Origin: Dendrophyllia cribrosa
Lineage: Eukaryota > Cnidaria > Anthozoa > Scleractinia > Dendrophylliidae
Assembly: GCA_024195265.1 (NCBI GenBank)
Contig: JAJLRJ010000011.1
Coordinates: forward strand, 24,292,527 to 24,356,526
Reading direction: 5' to 3'
Length of the DNA: 64,000 nt
The translations under genes were made by a program, and so were the position numbers. This document shows positions 62,201 to 64,000 of the stretch, piece by piece; position 1 is the first letter of the stretch, and the number at the start of each line of letters is the position of its first letter. The notes beneath the pieces are model-generated. The model did not search any database, was not told the DNA's origin, and worked only from the letters and a program-made list of their open reading frames with translations.

Positions 62201-62770
62201 CCCCCACCCCCTCCGCCAGTGGAGAGGACGGTTAGTGCTAAACGCACCTAAGAAGTTCCAATTTACAGTTATTTGCTTAGTGACCTGGCCTTTGTGTGGA
62301 AACGAGGCTGAAGTTAACCTTGTTTTGATACAAAACAGTTGTTTCCATGATAACTATATTTTTGTTTTATTGTAACATTTCGTTTAGAGCACTTAAAAGT
62401 TCCAATATATAGCCTTAATTTCTCCTGCTTCTCTTGCAGGCCGCTGGACGAGTAAAATGGCCGACTGTCGACACCTCGTACTACGGAGGTGGTGGAGTGG
62501 GAGGAATAACTCCCGTCAGGGTGAGTTTCAGGCCGTACCCTGGGTGTCAGAGGCTTTCTCGCGCTCTCATCTCGCTGACTTAACACGCCTCTCTTCGCCA
62601 GTCTTTTTGCCAGATAAACTAACAGTTCTCTGCATGGACCGTGTTAGGTCCAGTACTGATGTAAAGTCCTTTGCTACTCAGCATACGCTAAACAATTTGT
62701 TTTTAAACCTCAGGTGGATTGGGGTGACAAGGGTTCAACCGAAGCTGGAGCAAGACTGGCAAACGCCAAG
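35264..62770 (+). CDS. ANTXR: Anthrax-toxin-receptor-like membrane protein (ANTXR family), 16 exons, 3' incomplete
   Basis: Sixteen exons join with matching phases into one frame (449 codons from ATG 35,264 or 445 from ATG 35,276). Order: signal peptide; vWA domain opening CLGGFDIYFVLDKSGSV, with MIDAS residues DKSGS (exons 1-2), Thr in PGGGTSLRKAL (exon 4) and Asp in LTDG (exon 6); extracellular Ig-like domain (exons 9-12) with LQVSMNNGTTFVSS; a stalk; one transmembrane helix ending LALWWFWP; a proline-rich segment; and the conserved cytoplasmic KWPTVDTSYYGG and GDKGSTEAGARL blocks. Vertebrate ANTXR1/ANTXR2 are cell-surface receptors for matrix proteins that link to the cytoskeleton. It cannot be assigned to one vertebrate paralogue. 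The last exons are not found and should lie beyond 64,000. Introns contain a 500-N gap, a false duplication and many repeats. Confidence 0.92.
35737..36076. mobile_element. TTA-flanked foldback MITE (AGGCCCGTTTACAC)
   Basis: Intron 1. The left end AGGCCCGTTTACACG and right end TGTGTAAACGGTCCT are inverted. The flanking TTA trinucleotide (35,734 and 36,077) fits a PIF/Harbinger-type target. The interior has paired GCGATTT/AAATCGC words. Confidence 0.6.
36095..36345. repeat. Cluster of TGTTGAAC/GTTCAACA words
   Basis: At least ten copies of TTCAACA or its inverse in 250 bp, including ATTCAACATGTTGAATGTTG. Probably a decayed foldback element; ends not resolved. Confidence 0.4.
37097..37217. mobile_element. 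Palindromic MITE, ATGTTGTAGTTC family (copy 3)
   Basis: Left ATGTTGTAGTTCAATTTTAT, right end GAACTACAACAT. The internal right arm is partly lost. Confidence 0.6.
37942..38019 (+). CDS. ANTXR: ANTXR-like exon 2
   Basis: TTAG acceptor, GTAGGT donor. Encodes (K)SGSVNLKQFQRQTVDFV, then EGTVENYAG, with the two MIDAS serines. A second GT four bases on (38,024) would add an in-frame TAG, so the upstream donor is required. Confidence 0.9.
38069..38254. mobile_element. TA-flanked MITE (CAGTGGAACCCCG)
   Basis: 186 bp with ends CAGTGGAACCCCG and GCGGGGTTCCACTG, flanked by TA. Internal GGTGACCGTATTAACG words are inverse to the left side. It lies in intron 2. Confidence 0.7.
38437..38470. repeat. G-homopolymer tract
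   Basis: More than 20 G, one A, then 10 G, in intron 2. Confidence 0.9.
38551..38628 (+). CDS. ANTXR: ANTXR-like exon 3
   Basis: TTTCAG acceptor, GTGCGT donor. Encodes TAVRISFIVFSEDKYTKTVL and then PLTGN; the RxSFIVFS strand is characteristic of ANTXR vWA domains. Confidence 0.9.
39064..39666. mobile_element. Foldback element (CAGGGCTTCTGATATTACGC)
   Basis: 603 bp in intron 3 with inverted ends (CAGGGCTTCTGATATTACGC against GCGTAATATCAGAAGCCCTG). CAGGG-type ends recall hAT elements, but no clear 8-bp target duplication was found. Repeated TCGCATAATT words fill both arms. Confidence 0.6.
40080..41340. repeat. tRNA-derived repeat array, four units plus one inverted
   Basis: tRNA-like cores on the minus strand at 40,131-40,201, 40,377-40,449, 40,625-40,695 and 40,874-40,944 (period 246-249 bp), with an inverted, 5'-shortened core on the plus strand at 41,229-41,295. 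The core has a GGCTTGA/TCAAGCC acceptor, a GCTC/GAGC D-stem and a B-box-like GGTTTGAATCC. The anticodon arm is imperfect. The flanks (CTTAAGCAGTTGAAAAAG...) are part of the unit. Reproduced at 43,600-44,860 in copy B. Confidence 0.75.
41535..41610 (-). repeat. tRNA-like SINE unit
   Basis: The reverse complement holds TAGCTCAGTGGTAGAGCATC (A-box) and GTCGTGGGTTCAAATCCCAT (B-box). Same family as 53,080-53,150. Copy B has the same unit at 45,055-45,130. Confidence 0.65.
41678..41759 (+). CDS. ANTXR: ANTXR-like exon 4 (first copy)
   Basis: TTTAAG acceptor, GTATGT donor, 82 nt. Encodes AKIKQGLEALRKVMPGGGT, then SLRKALRL, including the MIDAS Thr. It enters in phase 2 and leaves in phase 0. An identical copy is present at 45,198-45,279 beyond the assembly gap. 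Confidence 0.9.
42137..42328. mobile_element. TA-flanked MITE (GTCAAACCTCTAATA)
   Basis: Ends GTCAAACCTCTAATA and AATAGAGGTTTGAC flanked by TA; internal GACCGCTTAATT words. Same style as 38,069. Duplicated at about 45,657-45,848. Confidence 0.65.
42766..43265. other. Assembly gap of 500 N
   Basis: Exactly 500 N, a typical placeholder size. Open frames drawn across it are meaningless. Confidence 1.
43266..46286. repeat. Duplicated block, copy B (after the gap)
   Basis: Starts exactly at the gap's end and reproduces copy A, including the tRNA-like array, the tRNA-like unit at 45,055-45,130, exon 4 and the TA-flanked MITE. Offset is 3,520-3,523. Confidence 0.95.
45198..45279 (+). CDS. ANTXR: ANTXR-like exon 4 (duplicate copy, probably artefactual)
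   Basis: Same exon and splice sites as 41,678-41,759, within the 3.02-kb duplicate after the N gap. Only one copy can be used: joining copy 1 to copy 2 reads CTG GGC TAA, a stop at the second codon. Confidence 0.85.
46444..46573. mobile_element. Palindromic MITE, ATGTTGTAGTTC family (copy 4)
   Basis: Near-perfect hairpin: ATGTTGTGGTTCAATTTTAT to its inverse ending GAACCACAACAT. Confidence 0.75.
46580..46717. mobile_element. Palindromic MITE, ATGTTGTAGTTC family (copy 5)
   Basis: Starts six bases after copy 4, in the same orientation. The left arm is interrupted by ACATGTAG after ATGTTGT. Confidence 0.7.
46950..46977 (+). CDS. ANTXR: ANTXR-like exon 5 (28-nt micro-exon)
   Basis: CAACAG acceptor and GTAAGG donor. 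Encodes ANSQIKELG plus the first base of the next Gly. It is required to carry phase 0 to phase 1 between exons 4 and 6. Confidence 0.82.
47170..47223. repeat. C-homopolymer tracts
   Basis: Two long C runs (47,170-47,183 and about 47,194-47,223), preceded by CCCCTTCC tracts from 47,060. Proline and glycine frames here are translations of the repeat. Confidence 0.9.
47843..47913 (+). CDS. ANTXR: ANTXR-like exon 6
   Basis: TTGCAG acceptor, GTGTGT donor. Encodes TQASIVIILTDGRIEDMGS, then STDE. The LTDG strand carries the third MIDAS site. Confidence 0.9.
48043..48279. mobile_element. TTAA-type MITE, CCCTTTCACTCCC family (copy 1)
   Basis: Left CCCTTTCACTCCC, right end GATTAAGGG followed by TTAA. 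Shares TTTTGAGTCTGTGGACAAAA and TCCTATGGTGTGACCATTCA with copies at 49,134 and 63,794. Confidence 0.6.
48290..48510. repeat. Partial copy of the GGTGTCCAACC element
   Basis: GGTTAGCTTTCAGTTAAGGT, the tRNA-like AGGTGGTACTCTGG part and the end AGGTGTCCAACCTATCTCAC match 51,860-52,302, without its left terminus. Confidence 0.5.
48660..48686. repeat. G-homopolymer tract
   Basis: About 27 G in intron 6, between GCTGGGGAG and TGGGGCATG. Confidence 0.9.
49134..49336. mobile_element. TTAA-flanked MITE, CCCTTTCACTCCC family (copy 2)
   Basis: 203 bp between TTAA at 49,130-49,133 and 49,337-49,340; ends CCCTTTCACTCC and GAGTTAGGGG. Confidence 0.7.
49458..49638. mobile_element. TA-flanked long hairpin element, 181 bp
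   Basis: Arms of about 85 bp (GCCTGTTCCAGGCGTTCAGA against TCTGAACGCCTGGAACAGGC) with TA at 49,456-49,457 and 49,639-49,640. Nearly the whole element folds. Confidence 0.7.
49735..50760 (-). mobile_element. Penelope-like element, 5' truncated
   Basis: Minus-strand insertion in intron 6. It has the C-terminal coding region (next entry) and a 3' flank with AGCTGACGTTTCGAGCGCTA near 49,790-49,810 and CTTCGTCGGAGCGAATC, words typical of Penelope-like element ends. No upstream reverse transcriptase was found, fitting 5' truncation. Confidence 0.75.
49920..50741 (-). CDS. Penelope-like element C-terminal protein with GIY-YIG endonuclease
   Basis: Open frame of 273 codons ending at 49,920. The N-terminal half corresponds to the RT-distal linker. 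A cysteine-rich segment (CTRTRCNTCPFI) precedes the GIY-YIG core, read here as VIYCITCTFCKKIYIGETGR, with RFREHLRD (catalytic Arg region) after it and a Glu-containing C-terminal helix (NLEQKIIFQIG). This domain nicks DNA for PLE insertion. The frame is uninterrupted although the element lacks its RT, so it is recent or by chance intact. Not an ANTXR exon: it lies on the opposite strand in an intron. Confidence 0.85.
   Translation of the reverse strand: MCLPDNVFFLRLRRLCSDDPDFSNKSEEMCQFFKKRGYPDSVVNTGQQRAQQIDRQSALQTPQKEENERIPFTLTFHPHNNTVKSIILKNFKLLQNDPETGRIFSQPPLISFKRDKNIGNFLVTSALKSDDVPGTFKCTRTRCNTCPFIHNADKITGPKRSIKITDRFTCTSVNVIYCITCTFCKKIYIGETGRRLGDRFREHLRDVEKNDKDASKPVARHFNLTNHSKQHMTICGLSLHQGNTESRKNLEQKIIFQIGTLKPHGINERFSFN
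50800..51008 (-). mobile_element. tRNA-derived SINE (copy 2)
   Basis: Reverse complement starts GGAGGCAGCGTGGCCGAGTG, with anticodon arm CCGGACTCGAAATCCGG (CGA in the loop), then the same body and CAGCTGGGATTC end. It is inserted just upstream of ANTXR-like exon 7. Confidence 0.8.
51068..51136 (+). CDS. ANTXR: ANTXR-like exon 7
   Basis: TTACAG acceptor, GTATGT donor, 23 codons. Encodes ANKARQAGAAVYAIGIGAYV and KKD; the AxxYAIGIG strand is typical of a vWA domain. Confidence 0.9.
51812..52302. mobile_element. TIR element with internal hairpin and tRNA-like segment
   Basis: Inverted ends of about 45 bp: GCGTAGAGGGAGGGTTGGAC...ACTTATATAACG against CGTTATATAAGTCTC...CTCACTCTACGCC. Inside lie a tRNA-like segment (TACAGTGGTACGGTAGGC, GGTTCAATCC, 51,935-52,005) and a second, complete hairpin at 52,069-52,250. 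Confidence 0.65.
52069..52250. repeat. Long hairpin nested in the 51,812 element
   Basis: Arms of about 80 bp: AAATTCGGCTAACGCATTGT...CCCAATTCA against TGAATTGGGTACAACAATGC...CCGAATTT, loop near 52,160. Confidence 0.65.
52448..52505. repeat. Short tandem AAACAAGCCAAACGAGCC
   Basis: Six or so 9-bp words ACAAGCCAA/ACGAGCCAA in a row. Confidence 0.8.
52771..52995. mobile_element. Foldback MITE, GCGTTTCTCGAAA family (copy 1)
   Basis: Ends GCGTTTCTCGAAACTTTTCG and GGGAGTTTCGAGAAACGCGC are inverted. Related copies at 59,471 and 59,712. Confidence 0.6.
53040..53225. repeat. Head-to-head pair of tRNA-like SINE units
   Basis: A minus-strand unit (B-box GGGTTCGAATCCCATTTGGG at 53,080-53,100) and a plus-strand unit (GTAGCTCAGTATCCGGAGGG, then GTTCGAATCCCATC, at 53,160-53,210) share the tail GACTCAGAGAAAATTTTTTC on opposite sides. 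The plus unit lacks the middle of its tRNA part. Confidence 0.65.
53584..53667 (+). CDS. ANTXR: ANTXR-like exon 8
   Basis: TTACAG acceptor, GTAAGT donor, 28 codons. Encodes LIRLANKPSEYFVFTEPDYK, then LLKNLTND; the end of the vWA domain, with an N-glycosylation sequon. Confidence 0.9.
54129..54189 (+). CDS. ANTXR: ANTXR-like exon 9
   Basis: TTTCAG acceptor, GTAATG donor. Encodes ISNKTCVELTSVDPKQPCLG; the cysteine-containing join between the vWA and Ig-like domains. Confidence 0.88.
54300..54680. repeat. Degenerate tandem of CAAGCGCGGGAAAA words
   Basis: Units of about 40 bp (AACTGGTGTCAAGCG..., GTAACCAGTGTCAAGCGCGG, CTGGTTCCAAGCGCGGGCAA and others) in intron 9. Confidence 0.55.
54927..55240 (-). 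pseudogene. Penelope-like GIY-YIG fragment
   Basis: Minus-strand frame 55,169-54,927 (80 codons) contains CNKEYFGETSRAFETKVKEH, then a helix and a C-terminal FKRRIREAIEI segment with a Glu. This is the GIY-YIG domain pattern of a second, different Penelope-like element, diverged from the copy at 49,920. Upstream sequence is out of frame. Confidence 0.65.
55365..55757. mobile_element. Foldback element in intron 9
   Basis: CAAACGTCAGCTTGCAGTTG...TTTTCCTTGAATCGTTAAAT at 55,368-55,425 recurs inverted at 55,690-55,757; CGGCAAACGGCAAACG is inverted as CGTCTGCCGTTTGCCG. No ORF. Confidence 0.55.
55889..55981 (+). CDS. ANTXR: ANTXR-like exon 10
   Basis: TTGCAG acceptor, GTATGT donor. Encodes ENSTITLQGRGFIKYNVAVW, then CGFSYNNTHRL; the first strands of the Ig-like domain, with sequons NST and NNT. 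Confidence 0.88.
56266..56335 (+). CDS. ANTXR: ANTXR-like exon 11
   Basis: CTACAG acceptor, GTGACT donor. Encodes TRATTIEDRRLICPVPALKD, then TK. The LICPVP strand matches the position of the CPAP-type strand in the family. Confidence 0.85.
56515..56715 (+). pseudogene. Possible LINE 3' end
   Basis: Reading from 56,512, with one interior stop, a pattern like LLPR...AVEARSLTAFR and YLKRFKAQI appears, recalling the C-terminal end of non-LTR elements, followed by an AATAAACTAAACTAAG tail. Weak similarity. Confidence 0.3.
56906..57206. mobile_element. Foldback MITE (GGCCAGTACACACGAGG)
   Basis: About 300 bp in intron 11. Inverted ends GGCCAGTACACACGAGG and CCTCGTGTGTGCCGACC, with further inverted GACTAGTCGCCGCGACC words and a central GGGTTTTGG/CCAAAACCC pair. 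Confidence 0.6.
57322..57484 (+). CDS. ANTXR: ANTXR-like exon 12: end of Ig-like domain and stalk
   Basis: TTTCAG acceptor. Encodes SLMLQVSMNNGTTFVSSNVN and NITAKNC, followed by a stalk with repeated VIPVKPV/VEPVKPD and an acidic-lysine end (KEEEKE). The donor GTTTGA is weak but keeps phase 0 with exon 13. The Pro-Val stalk appears longer than the juxtamembrane region of vertebrate paralogues. Confidence 0.82.
57728..57930. repeat. ATCGAT-rich cluster
   Basis: About a dozen ATCGAT or TCGAT words in 200 bp of intron 12, in alternating spacing. Confidence 0.55.
58336..58645. repeat. Pair of 45-bp direct repeats 260 bp apart
   Basis: TGTGTCTCTTTTAATCCTTA...CAATGTGACGTCA at about 58,336-58,369 is repeated at about 58,599-58,632. 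Each contains a palindromic TGACGTCA-like site. The first follows the gene-body sequence of intron 12. Confidence 0.55.
58705..58809 (+). CDS. ANTXR: ANTXR-like exon 13: transmembrane helix
   Basis: TTACAG acceptor, GTGAGT donor, 35 codons. Hydrophobic helix INFGLIVALLFLLAFLLLLA followed by LWWFWPRITKK. The WWFWP end is a family hallmark at the cytoplasmic face. Confidence 0.9.
58978..59083. repeat. Hairpin with 42-bp arms
   Basis: TTTCAACTTTTACTTGGGTA...CAAAAGCCG against CGGCTATTGTTATTTGGAAT...AAAAGTTGAAA, in intron 13. Confidence 0.55.
59421..59468 (+). repeat. Truncated tRNA-like SINE head
   Basis: GGATGGCGCAGTGGCGAGAA...CTCGCCTTCCACC is an A-box-type tRNA head. It stops where the first foldback copy at 59,471 begins, so it was probably interrupted or truncated there. 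Confidence 0.5.
59471..59946. mobile_element. Two adjacent GCGTTTCTCGAAA-family foldbacks
   Basis: Copy 2 at 59,471-59,708 and copy 3 at 59,712-59,946. Each begins with CGTTTCTCGAAA or CGTTTTTCGAAA and ends with TTTCGAGAAACAGGCGC or TTTCGAGACACGCACGC. They sit three bases apart in intron 13. Confidence 0.6.
60085..61482. mobile_element. Outer foldback element (GCCCCATTCACACCAACG ends)
   Basis: Left end near TAATGCCCCATTCATACCAA (60,096) and right end TTGGTGTGAATGGGGCTTAA (61,462-61,481) are inverted. The interior contains a direct duplication of about 200 bp (GGTTTAGAAAAATACCTCCT at 60,150 and 61,279). It hosts the TTAA element at 60,208-61,146. Confidence 0.65.
60208..61146. mobile_element. 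Inner TTAA-flanked foldback, 939 bp
   Basis: TTAA at 60,204-60,207 and 61,147-61,150. Arms of about 185 bp: GGTGGCTCCAAGTAGTTTTT...CCATAGCAACGGTAAACAAA against its inverse at 60,975-61,146. It is nested in the outer element; the second copy of the host segment keeps an unoccupied TTAA at 61,333-61,336. No ORF. Confidence 0.8.
61600..61855 (+). mobile_element. tRNA-derived SINE (copy 3, longest)
   Basis: Head AGGCAGCGTGGTCGAGTGGT, anticodon arm CCGGACTTGAAATCCGG, B-box GGTTCAAGTCC, body with GAGTTCAACTCCTCGGCCAC, and a tail ending AATAAAGGATATTTATTT. In intron 13. Confidence 0.82.
62135..62230 (+). CDS. ANTXR: ANTXR-like exon 14: proline-rich segment
   Basis: TTACAG acceptor, GTTAGT donor, 32 codons. 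Encodes QPRDYQPAVGIDLAKEPPPR, then a run of eight prolines. A cytoplasmic polyproline segment is also present in the vertebrate proteins. Confidence 0.85.
62440..62520 (+). CDS. ANTXR: ANTXR-like exon 15: conserved cytoplasmic block
   Basis: TTGCAG acceptor, GTGAGT donor, 27 codons. Encodes AAGRVKWPTVDTSYYGGGGV and GGITPVR, the most conserved cytoplasmic block of the family. Confidence 0.92.
62714..62770 (+). CDS. ANTXR: ANTXR-like exon 16
   Basis: CTCAG acceptor, GTAATG donor, 19 codons. Encodes VDWGDKGSTEAGARLANAK. The frame remains open in phase 0, so the gene continues. Confidence 0.9.
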
Positions 62771-63156
62771 GTAATGATAGTTGTTTAAAGATAACTGATT
62801 CGGCTCCTGTTAAAATAACGTCCACATAAGTGAAAATAAGATCCTCGGTGTTAGTGGCGTGTTTGCGAATACATCAGTTATCAATTGGTGCGTGAGCACG
62901 TCAGATTTCCGTCCCGAAGTTTGGTTGTGTCCTAAGACAAGACGTTCTCGCGCTCTAACCTGACGGAAAATCCCAACAATTTGACGAGCATATAACTTTT
63001 TTTTTTTGCATCTAAGCTACCCTGTTGTAAAACAAGTTGCAGAAGAAATCCCCTACTGCAGAAACTATGAAAAATACCTTAATACTCTTTAAATAAAGTG
63101 CAGGTTTGGGTGGTGCTTAATGTAAGCCTGGTTTTTCCAATTTCTTTTGTTTTCAG

Positions 63157-63240
63157 CACGAACTGCACGTGCTATGCTTCAGTGCACATTTGTATGCGAA
63201 CACACAATGCTACGTCCTAGCGTTCCTACATGTACTCTGA
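63157..63240 (+). CDS. Possible alternative terminal exon of the ANTXR-like gene
   Basis: A strong acceptor (TTTTGTTTTCAG) is followed by 27 codons in phase 0, starting HELHVLCFSAHLYANTQC, and a TGA. It would fit after exon 16. The residues do not resemble the conserved tail, so it is either a truncating alternative exon or chance. Confidence 0.2.
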   Translation, partial: HELHVLCFSAHLYANTQCYVLAFLHVL

Positions 63241-63483
63241 ATTCCCTTGTGCCATTCTAACAAAGGCGACTTGAATAATTACACCCCGGTGAGGCTGAGC
63301 CTGCACATAAAAGATCATTATGGTATTTTTCGGAGTGGCCTATTACGTATGTAGCATTCCCTGTTTGCACTTTGTCTCACAACGAGAGGTTTTAAGATTT
63401 AGTCATATAAAACTGAAACAAAAACGTATAAAACCGCTGTTATTATTTTCCCAAAAGTGCTTCAATAACGTCTTTGTTGTTTT

Positions 63484-63585
63484 GTGAACGCTTAATTGTT
63501 CGTTTTTCTCACGATGGAGTCACTTTGAGATGTTGATCGCAATCTCAAAGTGACTCCATTGTGAGACAAACAAACAAGCGTTCAC
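63484..63585. repeat. Hairpin with 46-bp arms
   Basis: GTGAACGCTTAATTGTTCGT...ACTTTGAGAT against ATCTCAAAGTGACTCCATTG...AACAAGCGTTCAC, loop about 10 nt. Confidence 0.7.
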
Positions 63586-63793
63586 CTACCTTACACACAG
63601 AAAACTGCTAGCTGGTCACAAGTAGCTGGATACTAGCTGATCACGAGTTGCAGTAAAAGCAGACTAGTCTTGTGGGATCTTTATTTTCTTATTTTCGCCG
63701 CGTCTAACATGCATTGTGCAACGTTTTACGCACTTCTCGTCATTCTTCATTAAAAAATGTAGGGGAAATTGCCCGCATGTGACGTCATCTTAA

Positions 63794-63985
63794 CCCTCTC
63801 ACCCCAGACTAAATTATGAAGATAGGCTTTGGAGTCTGTGGACGAAATCCTATGGTGTGACCATTCAAATGAAGCCACTTCGGTTGTACTTTTGCATGGT
63901 ATTTTTAATTTTTCAATGTTTAACAAAAATAAATTTGGGATTTTTCTTGAATTTTGATTTTTGTCACTCTTGGAAGTTAAGGCTT
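63794..63985. mobile_element. TTAA-type MITE, CCCTTTCACTCCC family (copy 3)
   Basis: TTAA at 63,790-63,793 then CCCTCTCACCCC. It shares TCCTATGGTGTGACCATTCA with the copies at 48,043 and 49,134. The right end is close to the window edge (TTAAGGCTTAA). Confidence 0.6.
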
Positions 63986-64000
63986 AAAGTTAAAATGTTT

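Overview
The window looks like a nuclear genome segment from a metazoan, most likely an anthozoan cnidarian (stony-coral-like). The reasons are split genes with GT-AG introns, an animal-type anthrax-toxin-receptor-like (ANTXR) receptor, a PAN plus calcium-binding-EGF secreted protein, AT-rich intergenic sequence, and a dense load of foldback elements, tRNA-derived SINEs, Penelope-like and Tc1-like elements. The organism is inferred from composition and family content; nothing in the sequence names it. There is no CRISPR array or bacterial-style operon.

Layout. 1-1,790: a large inverted-repeat element. 3,460-8,187 (- strand): 5' part of a secreted protein gene, with a signal peptide and PAN/Apple exon followed by four near-identical 123-nt cbEGF exons; it continues off the left edge or into unrecognised exons. 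8,990-12,735: a CACTGTTCCAC/ACTATAGT minisatellite interrupted by a retroelement-like coding fragment and by a complete but broken Tc1-like transposon (11,270-12,675). 13,424-13,995 and 14,648-17,384: a TTAA-flanked foldback and an unrecognised 2.7-kb TIR element with minus-strand ORFs. 17.4-35 kb: gene-poor DNA with SINEs, tandem duplications, simple repeats, a LINE reverse-transcriptase fragment and several TTAA-flanked foldbacks.

35,264-62,770 (+ strand): an ANTXR-like gene. I traced sixteen coding exons that join in one frame (445 codons from the second ATG). They cover the signal peptide, the vWA domain with its MIDAS residues, the extracellular Ig-like domain, the transmembrane helix and the start of the conserved cytoplasmic tail. 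The 3' end is not found and probably lies beyond 64,000. Its introns hold PLE, SINE and MITE insertions. A 500-N gap at 42,766-43,265 is flanked by two almost identical 3.02-kb copies that include exon 4. This is almost certainly an assembly (haplotype overlap) duplication; splicing both exon copies would give an immediate stop.

The strongest pattern outside genes is a set of foldback elements flanked by TTAA. Three of them sit inside repeated host sequence whose sister copy, also in this window, keeps the unoccupied TTAA site. That gives direct internal evidence of precise TTAA insertion (piggyBac-like mobilisation). The least explained object is the 14,648-17,384 element.
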